Assembly: GCA_947579605.1 (NCBI GenBank)
Contig: OX388316.1
Location: 16,805,290-16,869,289, forward strand
Source: Athripsodes cinereus
Taxonomy: Eukaryota > Arthropoda > Insecta > Trichoptera > Leptoceridae
Direction: 5' to 3'
Length of the DNA stretch: 64,000 bases
This document shows positions 42,454 to 53,127 of the stretch, piece after piece. Under the pieces are notes generated by a model. It saw only the letters and a program-made list of their open reading frames with translations. It was not told the origin of the DNA and did no database searches. Each line of letters begins with the position of its first letter. Position 1 is the first letter of the stretch. The position numbers and the translations under genes are program-made.

Positions 42454-43660
42454 TGTTTGTACCGGACAAGGGCTCACTCCAGAGAGCCGGGTACACAAAG
42501 ACTGTGTCTCCGTGATGTGCAGGAGTGGAGGTGAGTGATGGGTTCACCGGTTCTTCGATCGCCGCGGGCGCTTCCACAGGATGCAGGGAGGGTACTAGGC
42601 TTCTAGTACCGCGGCTGAAGCATAGGTCGTGCAGGGGTAGGTCGGGTCGCGACGTCGGGTGTGATGCTACTCGGCAAGCACTTCAACGCCCGTCGGAGCC
42701 GGTTTAATAGAACGCAGGCAGAGTTCGCAATCCCGCGCCTGGACACCTAGGCACACTACACTAGCTACTCTATTTGAGTTATACGACCACAGGCAATGAA
42801 CCAATGGTCAACTCTTTCAAGTAACTAGGCAGCGCACGGCGTTTGTCACGGTAAGGCACTTCGGGAGGCGACCACTACACTGCAGAACTACGTCGGAAAG
42901 CTCGTCGGAGAGGTGAAGGTACTGCTTCGTGTAGTGCGTAGAGATGAATCCAAATCCAGGCCAGGTCGTATGCAGCAATGTAATCCTCCAAGTCCAGTCC
43001 AGTGTCAGCAAAGGTGATCCAAAAGCAATTCCAAGGTAGGCAGGTAGTGGTAGGTAGAAATGAAACACGTCTGTTCAGTAGCGCTGCTCAGCAAGTTCTG
43101 ACGACTACTGAATCGGATCCCCTATATATACCCTTCTCGGCCGGCGCGCACCGTCTCATCGGGCACCTCGCCTGGGCGGTATACCGTGCGTTTCCTGCAT
43201 CACGGTGTGTCGGGCATTCTCAACCCAACACACCGCGTGCCGCTTGGGGACCGAAACAGCAGCCGTCATTTCTTTATTATTCATAATATAACACATTTTA
43301 CAATATATTTTCATTTACCAATGTACATTACAACAAGTTTACATAATAATTTATACATAAGGACATTATTTTATATGATCACACATGTTGCTTAATCTAT
43401 CTAATTCGCACCAATGGTTTGGCGCCCATGATGCGGGTAATTCGCCGCCCGCGTGGATCGAAGCCACGCCGGGCGCATGCTATACCGCATACCTCTCTAT
43501 GCGCGTCAAAAAAGTAAGAATTTTCGCCAAACCCCACTTATCCAATCGATCCCGCGGCCGATATTTATGATTCACATATCATTTTAATCAGCGTCGCGAG
43601 ACCGATCGGCTCGTGTGAGGCTCGCTCATAAATTCTCACCCAGACGCGACATAGTTGTGT
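42454..43660 (-). other. GC- and CpG-rich island with promoter-like site, possibly an LTR
   Basis: This stretch stands out by its G+C and CpG content. On the minus strand TATATATA (43130-43123) is followed by the arthropod initiator TCAGT (43111-43107) about 21 bp downstream, and then a long transcribed-looking region ending near 42454 with GGTACAAACA. A TGT...ACA frame (TGTGTTATAT at about 43295) would make a solo LTR of some 840 bp, but no target duplication was found. On the plus strand TGGCGCCCATGATGCGGG at 43420 resembles a retroelement primer-binding site. ORFs here lack known motifs, and the 83-codon one begins with GTG. A host promoter or CpG-rich first exon is the alternative. Confidence 0.4.
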
Positions 43661-44106
43661 GTGGGGGAGGACCGCTGTTCGATACAATGTTTAAATAACA
43701 AAATAATAAAGTAATATAAATTTTAGTCAGTTTAGTTATAGATAAGCTATACTTTTTTGCATGCATTATTATGAATAGGTTTCGTATTATCATCGTTACC
43801 ATTATACCGCTGCGGGATTGTAAGATCGTAAGCCACTTATTATTCAGCAATTCTTCATGCATGCCCTCTCATTTAATGTCCTCAACAAGTGTCCCTATTA
43901 TAGGATCTGGTTTATATGATATTGTTAATTAATCCGCGGATGCCCTTGTCACTGACCATCATTCCTCTTTGATTTGTATATTTTAATAGTTATTCTACGA
44001 GCTTGTATACTTATTCATAATATTGTGGCCGTTTTTAAAATTCTTATAAAATAATTCAGAATTTAGATCGTCGAGATTCAAAAACTGAACACTTTTTGAT
44101 TTAAGC
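43661..44106. other. Intervening DNA, nothing recognised
   Basis: No supported feature was seen in this stretch. Confidence 0.4.
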
Positions 44107-44331
44107 TCATTATTGAGTTGTATGTAACTGCTATTTTACTGTTACATGAAGTTATTATTGAATTGTATGTAACTGCTATTTTACTGTTACATGAAGTTAT
44201 TATTGAATTGTATGTAACTGCTATTTTACTGTTACATGAAGTTATTATTGAATTGTATGTAACTGCTATTTTACTGTTACATGAAGTTATTATTGAATTG
44301 TATGTAACTGCTATTTTACTGTTACATGAAG
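44107..44331. repeat. 45-bp tandem repeat, five copies
   Basis: Five head-to-tail 45-bp units, the last four without visible difference and the first differing at about two sites. Each unit holds an inverted pair ATGTAAC...GTTACAT separated by TGCTATTTTACT. As 45 is divisible by three, both strands give a 15-residue periodic ORF; these are by-products. Confidence 0.95.
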
Positions 44332-45384
44332 TAATGTTTTGTGTCACGCATTGTAATGATTTATTTATGTGTAATTAATCATAAATTGAGCTACAAACAA
44401 AATTTATACCAAAATATTTATTTGAGAGAAGATGTCAATATTTTCGTAGAGTAATTATGCTTGCTTAATTGTGAAAGAGAAATTCTGAAAAATGTTTTAT
44501 AATGGATAATGGAAAATTATATAAATTTCCTTTCACAAATAATAGCGGGGGTGAGTTTTGAAAAAATGACCGGTTTATTAAAAAAAATGTAAAGAAAGAA
44601 TGAAATAGCGAATTATCATTTTAGAAAAGGGAACTAGTTCAATCACGTGAACTGTCCCTATAGGTATGGTAGAATTTATTTAAGAGTGCCCCGCACATAG
44701 GTATAAATGATTACTAATACATCCTTCAGTAAGAAGTATACTACACACATTACACAATGCACCAGCCAATCACAGTGATGCTACTGGACTACTAATACAA
44801 TCACGTGTTCTGTAATACACATTACCTGTGACTGTGTGTGTAGCGGTGCTAGGGCACTTTCAAGCCTATTTGTATAAATATGTTATGCTCATATATCTAC
44901 AAATTTTGATATAAAATAAAATCCTAAGTGTTGTGATGGGTACGTTAATCAATTTCTGATTACACGTGAGAACATTAATATTTTCCTGATGACAGGCATT
45001 TGTTAGAGTCAGTCTGGAAAAATATAGTGTTAATGGACAAAATAAGTTGTAATGTTGAGTGAGTGAATATTTACATATTATTATATTAAAATAATACAGT
45101 TCACAATATTATTATTATATGTTTGTAAAATAAACTGCGCCCAGCTGTTTGTATAGTACCCATGTACTATGTACTGCTCTTTATAATATTATGTAGGGTG
45201 TATAGTTTTCTACAGCTATACAAATAAAACAACCTAAATTAAATCTTACGATTCACGCAGTATTTCACTGGTTACTTCACTTGTAGATAATGTAAATAGC
45301 GGACTATGAAATTAATAAATCGATGTGTTTCATAAAAAATCAGATATTTAGAGATTTATCTTGGTTTTAAAATGTTTTTAACAC
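44332..45384. other. AT-rich DNA, nothing recognised
   Basis: No supported feature was seen in this stretch. Confidence 0.45.
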
Positions 45385-45968
45385 TATATTGAATACTTGG
45401 CGAGTCGCGGTTTACCTCTGAGGTCGAATAACCAGCGCATCCTGTCAATCCCGGCTCATGGTACAACTTTCATCTCGAAATCTTTTGCAGTTCAGGGTTC
45501 TCGTTGCTGGAATAATCTCCCTTCAAAATTTAGGCTGACTCAAAGTCTGACGTCTTTCAAGCGAGTCGTTAAGAAGAAAATGATTTCCACAAACACAGCA
45601 TCTGAAACCTGAAACCCATCACTCCTACCCCCCCCCCCCTTTCCCCCCTTTTCCTTTCTTTTTATGCATTTATGTTTGTATCTTTTTTTTCTCAGTCTCT
45701 CCCTTTTAATATATATGTGTGTATGTATGTATGTTTGTATATATGTTCACTTTGTGAGTATTTTTTTTACCAAATCGCCTTAGATTTTCGATATTATTTT
45801 TATCGTATGTTTTTTTTAAGTTAATGCTTTTGGATTAGTTGGAAGAGATCGCGCCCTTGCGATAAACTTGCCCTCTGTATATTGATTGTATTTAATTTGA
45901 ATGTACATATACCTTTTATGTAATTGTTTTTAATCAATGTACAGTAAAGAATGAATAAATAAATAAAT
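45385..45968 (+). pseudogene. LINE 3' end (Jockey/CR1-like), 5'-truncated
   Basis: The frame 45397-45612 encodes SRGLPLRSNNQRILSIPAHG, FISKSFAVQGSRCWNNLPSK and SLTSFKRVVKK before a stop. The R-S-F-x-V-x-G-x-x-x-W-N-x-L-P block followed by F-K-R marks the C-terminus of Jockey/CR1-type ORFs; the catalytic domain is absent. The 3' UTR contains a C-rich run at about 45630-45650, GCGATAAACTTGCCCTCTG and an AATAAATAAATAAAT tail. The fragment at 2633-2752 is the same tail in opposite orientation. Confidence 0.8.
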
Positions 45969-48900
45969 ATATAAACACACAAAATAATTCTTAAAAAGTC
46001 GTACTACTCAACCTATCATTATTGCGACAGTAACTTTCTAAAAATATTTTTGCCATATTCTTTTTAGCAAAATAAAGCTATAATGATAAAATCACATTCA
46101 TAAATGTTCAAAATAGTATATCAATATTAAAAAATGAAAAAAAATATTATCGATAATCAAAAATACATCATATATAATAATATGATGATTATTTTGATAA
46201 TTCTTTTTGACGAAATCACAAAGAACGTGTCAGAAGTACAGTCTTAATAAACTCGTAACTACAAACATTTTTTTTATGCATAAATATAGTTCGATAGGGG
46301 TTTCTATACACTCTGTACACAGTATTATGGTTTTGTTATTTTTAAAAACAAGCTACTGCAAATGATTGATGACCACGTTAGTAGTTATATACATCTAAGT
46401 GAGTTTAGTGAGTGAGTTTAGTAGTGGTACAGTAATGTAGAAAGCAAGCAACATAACACCAAACTCCATTATGCATACATGCCTACTAACTATGTATGTG
46501 CATAATAATAAACATGGAAGGTAGGTTGATATTCATTTGTTGTTTAAACACAACTGAGTATTCATTTACATAAACAAGCATACGGATCACGCAATGTTCA
46601 TTTTCACATCAGGTCACAAATACAAAATTATAATTGTGGGGAAAATAGGCTTAACGTTACGTGCATATAAAATATGTTTAACGACAACTCTTCGTAGTAG
46701 AAAAAAAATTGTTGGTAACATAATTTAAGCTCAATAATGATATTATTCCCTTGATAAAACAATTTATAAGCTATAGTTAACCAATCCTCTGTGATTTCTT
46801 CCTTATTTGTTAACCCACAATAATTAATACAACTGTTCACACAACTCAATACTAAACATCGATTATTTTAGTTGGTTTGCTTTGAATCATTGTTGTGCAA
46901 CACAATTCATATTATTACGGATGCTCGTGTTTGCTTTATTAAATATCGGGAGAACACCAGGAAATGTGTTTCAGTATTGTTTATCGACAGTGATTTGAGA
47001 AAATGTGAACAAAAGTTTGAATAGTTATGTAACCATCAAATAATGATTAATAATTATGTATAAGCAATTTGTTAATATTCTTTTATTCTATCACATTATA
47101 TCAAGAATGAAAATAGTGTCTGTCATAGAAATTATAAAAATAAGTGAAAGACAAGAGGGGAACTTTATAATTTTATGGAGAATCCCGCGAAATTATGTCA
47201 TTTAAATTAGATTCCATTAAGGATTCACACAAATTATTCTTAATTAGGGGATTTAACTATTGAAGTTAATTAAAATAAGTGGAATGAAAAAAATAATAAT
47301 CCATCCGGTTTTTTAAGATGATCTGTAAAAAAATATTAAATGAAGATTTTTTTAAACACTATTCGCTTTTATATTAGAATGGCACGTATCATAATACTTC
47401 ATCAATTTATAATTACATTTTATAATAAAAACGCTTTTACTTAATTACAAACATGTGGTTGTTTTATCTTGTTACATTAAATTTAATTGTTATTTTATAT
47501 AAATTTTATTACACTTAAACGCTAAGTTCGCGATCAAAGAACAATGCATAGTATACTAGATATAAATTTAAAATGAATTTATTTCAAAACCACTGTTATA
47601 ATTTTTACTGTAATAATTATGTATTTAATCAATCGATGATTGAATAACGATTATTGCCGAGTGCTTTTGCCTCGTGACATCTTCAAGGCTAGGGTTATAT
47701 TTCAAACTAAAGAATACAAATAACAAACTTACCTATATTATATAGTCTACGCTAAGGGTTAGATGGAACAAAAGGAACTTTCAAAAGAGGGGAGAGAGGG
47801 GGGGTGTTTTTAAATCTAATAGTAGCGAAAGTGAAAATTTGGATATTAACAATGCCTATCTCAGTAGATATACATTTATTAATTTCCATTGTTTCCATTA
47901 CATTGCCAGGATTGAATCAATGATCTTGTTCAATGCAGTGATCAATCATTTCAGAAAGACCAGAGAGTCCAGTAAACGCTCTATGGTATTTCTTTACTCT
48001 CGTACATAGTCCTGTCAGTTCAACATAATTACGTATCTGCCTTTAAAATAAGTTGTTTCTAAATCATATAAATCAAAAGTAATTATTAATTTGAAATGGT
48101 TTAGTTTATGTGGAGCAAATAGATGGTGAAAAAAATATACCTACAAAGAAAGTAGATTCATCTGAATAAATGTAAAAAAGCGCGAAGTCCAGCGGCCAAA
48201 CCATATGGATCGAACTCTTAAGGACGGTCACGTATAGACGAAAGTTGCGCTGAATGAATATGAAATATGCGAAAATGGTGTGTAATGACAAATTGGACAA
48301 GTTGTCACATTAGGACAATTAGGTTATATAATAAAAAAAAGACATTGGAAATGATAAAAAAATACTCCAATTTAATAAAATAAGCAAATTAAAGAAATAA
48401 TACTGACTAAAATAATTTAAGCTTTCTGGTTTAGAAGATTAATATTATTGTTTTAACATTTATACTCGTAATTGATCGACAAAACACTTCAATTAGGGAC
48501 GAGTTTTCTGATTACTTTTATTGGTAATTTGGGTTTTTTGTGGCATCACGATTATCCGAATTAAGCTCAAAAATTTTCAGAAATAAGATAAAGACTTATT
48601 CTAACCCTTAGACTTCACGTCATCTAATTCATCTAAACATATTTATACGCTAAACTTTTTATTACTATCTCAAAATTGTGCTCTAGGTAAATATTAAGAG
48701 GAGGTAAATTAAAAAAAATAATGAATATTCTACTTATAGTCACGTAATTATATAGTTTTTCACCCAAGAAATGATATGATAATGATATTATTGTCAATAA
48801 ATGTGTTTTTGCATAAAAATCACCAGACTACCTACTACCAATCAGTCAAAGGTAAAAATTTAAATACTTGTGCTTAATATAACCGCACTTTTACACCGGA

Positions 48901-49532
48901 TTGTTATTCTTAATAATATGAAGTTAAAAATTGCTGTAAGAGCTCATACTATTATTAATTTTAATAAGAAGGGGTTGCGCGATGAATTGTATTCCAATTG
49001 ATACCTCAAATTGTATTTTTGGTAATATTTATATAACGTGACATTTATTCATATCACGCAGTATAGATGCTAATAGAATTTTAATGAATCGTGTTTGGTT
49101 ATTATACTACTGCCTCCAATTTCTTTGTTTAACACGCTTTTTACCCACTCGTTGTAAATCATTATAAATTATTTAATATCAAAATCAACATTATTTTATT
49201 CGATGTAAATTTTGTCAACTAAAATGATGATCGATGTGAAATATGTCGATTTGTAAATATATCCTTTTGTTTGTCGAGTTGGTTTTAAATGTTTTCAAAT
49301 TTAAAACTTATAACTGGTCTTCCCTGTTTCTGAATTTTTCACCTTAAACGCGACATATCTTCTCAAGATATAGTTTTTTGTTTGTTTTATATTATACTTA
49401 ATTAATTCTGTTCACTTTTTATCTGTTAACTTTGATATATTTTTAACTCAGCTCAGATAATTAATTAATAAAATAAAAACATTTAACATCACAAATTCAT
49501 TTCTAAAATTGCCACCTAAGTTTAAATTTCCT
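45969..49532. other. AT-rich DNA, nothing recognised
   Basis: Over 3.5 kb only short chance ORFs occur. A G-rich run lies at about 47787-47802. No repeat boundaries could be defined by eye. Confidence 0.45.
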
Positions 49533-49635
49533 AAATGTCTTACTTTTTATTGGCACTCGTTTGCATGTTTATTAAATGCAGCTGGTGTGCTGACTACCCT
49601 ACTTGTGAGATATGCTGTGATGGTGAAGTAGTAGT
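49533..49635 (+). repeat. SINE-like family, 3' half only
   Basis: AATGTCTTACTTTTTATTGG, CACTCGTTTGCATG, GCAGCTGGTGTGCTGACTAC, CCTACTTGTGAGATATGCTG and TGATGGTGAAGTAGTAG match the family 3' half. The 69-codon ORF across it comes from the repeat. Confidence 0.65.
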
Positions 49636-50450
49636 GTGTTGCTTTGAGAAAATTGGATCTTATTTAGATTTTATAGAGGATAATATTCACGTTTTGATTG
49701 AAGTACCTGATAACGGCTGGGCATATAATAATAATGTACAATAATCTAAGTGCGTGCAAATAAAATTAGTATATGGGTTTACCTTTGATTTATATCCATT
49801 GAGAATTGACCCAGTTTATAGTAATGATATATACGTAAATGTGGAGATATACGAGTATACTAAAACTAAGATTACCTATCAGATACAGAATACCCAATTT
49901 CTGTCCCTGAACTATATGTATATAATGTTCTCTGATAAATCTTTTAATGTTTTCGCTTTGTAGAAGTCGATCGTTTGATAAATTACAACTCAAAATGAAA
50001 TTGAATCCACAATTTTTTCTCCCTCAGACAAAGTTTTAACACACATACGCAGATAAAAAGTACAATAGTGAGTACATACGTTAAACATTCGGTATCCATT
50101 ATCTAAATGCATCGATGTGAAACGCTTAATATTTCGCGTTATAATATTAATTTTTGATAGTGTCAGTGGTATTTATATATTTTTATATTCATCCACGTAT
50201 TGCGAAAGTAACTGATTAGTTAGTCGGGAGGAATAGTAATTATTGTGATTAACTCACTCAATACGCTTATCGATATGTTTTAGTAGTGTAACAATGCACA
50301 GAGAATATTTATTTATATATCCTATATAATATGATTCAAAGTATAATAAATCAGAGTTAAAATTTTCTACCTTCTAATGAGATAAATTAACCATAATTGT
50401 ATAACTTCGTTGCAAGCGCTAAGATAAGTTCTAAGTAGGTATATTATGTA
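49636..50450. other. AT-rich DNA, nothing recognised
   Basis: No supported feature was seen in this stretch. Confidence 0.45.
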
Positions 50451-50645
50451 ATTGTGTCGGTGCACACGTAGTAGAGTTCCATAATTAGGTGAGTTGAAAC
50501 AAGTGTATTCTTCTACTACAAATTATTGATCGCGAGAGAGACGTCTTTAAAATGATCAGGTAAGTCGAAAGACTAATAAGTCAAAAGACGTCTCTCTCGC
50601 GATCAATACTTAATAGTAGAAAAAACACTCCTTTCAATTTAGGTA
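50451..50645. mobile_element. Fold-back MITE, family 2, copy B
   Basis: Starts GTGTCGGTGCACACGTAGTA as in 4261, then an arm with TTCTACTACAAATTATTGAT and CGCGAGAGAGACGTCTTT, a short middle with GATCAGGTAAGTCG, and the inverse arm to about 50640. The arms have drifted more than in copy A. Confidence 0.75.
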
Positions 50646-51399
50646 CTTAATAAGCTCTAAGCTCAAAAACATGGTTTTGAAGCTTAAACAATACAACTTC
50701 ATGTTCATTGTATGTACTTTTATAATGTAAGATATTTGTAGTAATGGTTAAATCATGAATCAAATTAGGTTCATAATTACTAACAAATATCGAGAGGATA
50801 CTTTGTCTATACCATATGTGTAGATTGCAAAATCACCAAATCAATACTGAGTCAAAGTTGGTTACAATAAAATCATATACTTACTTCAACATTCGTGGCC
50901 GGAATCATGAAAATGAAATTTTCAACACTCTTGTGTTTAATACGAGATTTTCCGAAATAAATCAGAATATTCTGTATAATCTTATATCCGGTCGACGGCA
51001 GCGGGGCGGCTTGCTTGAATCCATTATATGAAATTAAAAATTCATCGATGGTCTAAATTTATGACTTTCCCCAAATGATTTACCGTAACCCACAACTAAG
51101 TCGCTATCTGAGTATCGTTATACCAGATGCTTTCTATACTTACAAAGTAAACCACGAAGAAAGCAAATTATATTTTTATCCAACTTCATTAATATTGTAC
51201 AGACGCGGTTAACAGATAAGAAGTAGGTGCTTAATATTCTTTGCACATTTTCAAGAACTGCAAAAAATAGATAAATTTTTGCCATGTATTAATATCGCTA
51301 TTAAATAATAGGGGTTGGTGTTAGAAGTGTAAAAATTTAGGGCTGTTTGTATTTTTCAATACCTCACCATAAAAAAAGTCTATATAAAAATAAAAATTC
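50646..51399. other. AT-rich DNA, nothing recognised
   Basis: No supported feature was seen in this stretch. Confidence 0.4.
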
Positions 51400-51556
51400 G
51401 AGGTGGAAAACCCTTAACTTTTAAGGGCATGGAAAATAGATGTTGGCCGATTTTCAGACCTACCCGATCAGCACACGAAATTTCATCAAAATCAGTTCAG
51501 CCGTTTCAGAGGAGTATGATAACAAACACCGTGACACGAGAATTTTATGTATAAAG
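51400..51556 (+). repeat. Dispersed-repeat segment of insect type
   Basis: The phrases GGCCGATTTTCAGACCTACC, AATTTCATCAAAATCAGTTC, AGCCGTTTCAGAGGAGTATG and GACACGAGAATTTTATGTAT form a block I have met in many insect genomes near the ends of transposable elements. Family assignment is not possible from memory alone. Confidence 0.45.
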
Positions 51557-51744
51557 GTGCTAACACAAAGAAAGCGGGTTACCTGCTTTCAGATGCCTGC
51601 GTCTACCGGCACGGCGCCGAGAATGTTTACATGCATTTCAATGGACACGAACATAGTAAAAGCAGGAACGCCGATTGCGATTTACTTTGCCGGTGCTTAC
51701 CGGCACTTATCGGCGCTGGCAACCTGCTTTCTTTGTGTTTGCAC
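51557..51744. mobile_element. Short TIR element (MITE), 188 bp
   Basis: GTGCTAACACAAAGAAAGCG on the left pairs with the inverse of the right end (GTGCAAACACAAAGAAAGCA), about 25 bp with few mismatches. The interior repeats TACCGGCAC and CGGCGC in both directions. No target duplication is evident. A 110-codon ORF over it lacks motifs. Confidence 0.6.
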
Positions 51745-51974
51745 ACTTAGATATGAAACGTATTTCATATAAAATCACATATACAAGTGTATTTCCCATG
51801 CTATTTAGTATTCCCATGCAAATTCATACACATCCATATTATTATATAATCATTCGGTTAACCATATACTCGCATTATTTTAATATCATTAAATAGTTAG
51901 TTATATCAGAAAATTCTTATATTTCAAAAATATCAGAGATAAAAATATGTCGAGCGTATCTCTAGCCAAGATAT

Positions 51975-53104
51975 TGTGACAGATTAATTCACATTAAAAT
52001 TGTTAAGAATATGAATTTTGAATGTTTGCAACATTGCGGAAAGGAAGTGTGGATAATAAAATTTTGTTCACCCACAAGTCGCCTATGAGATTTTGCAACA
52101 ATGTCATTCTTCGGCGGAGTTATAAAAAGTACCGCACGTCGTTTGAAATTTCTCTTACGATGCGACAACTCGACAAGTAAAAATCAAATTAGTTTTGTGT
52201 AATATATAAAAAAAAGTTTATTTTAATTCATAATGGATGTTAAAGATATTCATTCAATTTTTATATATAATGTTATTACAGTGAATTAGTGATTAATCCG
52301 CCATTAAGGTAGGTAAAACGTTGTCGAATTATTTAATTAGTCAATTGTATAATTGAATGATGAATGGAATATTCTTTTAATTCTGAATTTCTATTTTAAT
52401 CAGATGCGGTCCTAGTCACGAGTTCCTAGCTACGAGTTCCTAGTTCCGAGCTCATAATTCCGAGTTCCTAGTTACGAGTTCTTATTTCATAGTTTCTGGT
52501 TTCCACTTAGAATAAAATTCTAAGTCGGATACAAGACATGGACTCTTGATAAATTGTGGAATCACATTAATTACATATGTATTGAACTGCATGAAGCTGT
52601 ACTATGTTGGAAGAAATGTTGAGATCGATACTGTTTATTCTGTGTGGATGAAGAAGTCTTGAGTTGTGTCTGGGAGGAGTAAGAGAGACTACAATTAAAG
52701 ATAAATATGGGATGGATGTCTGGAAGGGGTCCCCACAGAAGGAATTTGATCAGGTCGTAATGTAGATTTTAAAGTTTTTAATTATGTTGTATTCATACAA
52801 TGTTCCAATGTAGTTGGGTAATTTTAATCTATTCATACATTTTTTTGTAAATGATGCACAACTGATTTGTCTCTTAATTATATATATATCTTATATTTAA
52901 TTATCAATAAATTGTATTAAAAATATTCATATTATGAAAGTCCAGAATAGTCCATATAGAGTGTTTCGTAGTATATAATTTTTGCAATTTTTATGAAGGA
53001 ATTTCAACCCATGCTCTGGGATAAATATGAAAATTAAGATTCTGTATGGAAGATTCTTACTAATTTTTTAATTCTTTTCTCATGCTCTACCGAATAACGC
53101 CACA
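51975..53104 (+). repeat. 5' LTR, 1130 bp
   Basis: Begins TGTGACAG and ends GCCACA. TATAAAAAG at 52121-52129 follows GCGGAGT and is the likely promoter box. Five 14-bp GAGTTCCTAG-type units lie at 52420-52489. AATAAA at 52906-52911 is the likely poly(A) signal, so R/U5 would end some tens of bases downstream. It differs from the 3' LTR at one position I can find (T at 52277, A at 62146). Confidence 0.95.
52420..52489 (+). promoter_or_regulatory. Five 14-bp direct repeats within the LTR
   Basis: Consecutive units GAGTTCCTAGCTAC, GAGTTCCTAGTTCC, GAGCTCATAATTCC, GAGTTCCTAGTTAC and GAGTTCTTATTTCA. They recur at 62289-62358 in the other LTR. Since they lie about 290 bp downstream of the TATA box they may act as a downstream enhancer, insulator-like or RNA element; function is not known. 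Confidence 0.85.
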
Positions 53105-53109
53105 TTAAT

Positions 53110-53127
53110 TGGCGCCCAACGTGGGGC
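53110..53127 (+). other. Primer-binding site, tRNA-Lys type
   Basis: TGGCGCCCAACGTGGGGC, five bases after the LTR end, is complementary to GCCCCACGTTGGGCGCCA, which I recall as the 3' end of insect tRNA-Lys(CTT) with CCA. The site is the start for minus-strand DNA synthesis. Confidence 0.88.

Noticed and set aside
42817..43068. 83-codon minus-strand ORF following the promoter-like site
   Set aside because: It starts with GTG, not ATG, has no domain, and lies in a CpG-rich block where chance open frames are common.
44078..44378. Periodic ORFs on both strands with 15-residue repeats
   Set aside because: They follow from the 45-bp tandem repeat length; the same repeat is open on both strands, which argues against selection for a protein.
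51440..51896. ORFs of 67-110 codons upstream of the Gypsy element
   Set aside because: They overlap a dispersed repeat and a TIR element and match no known protein.
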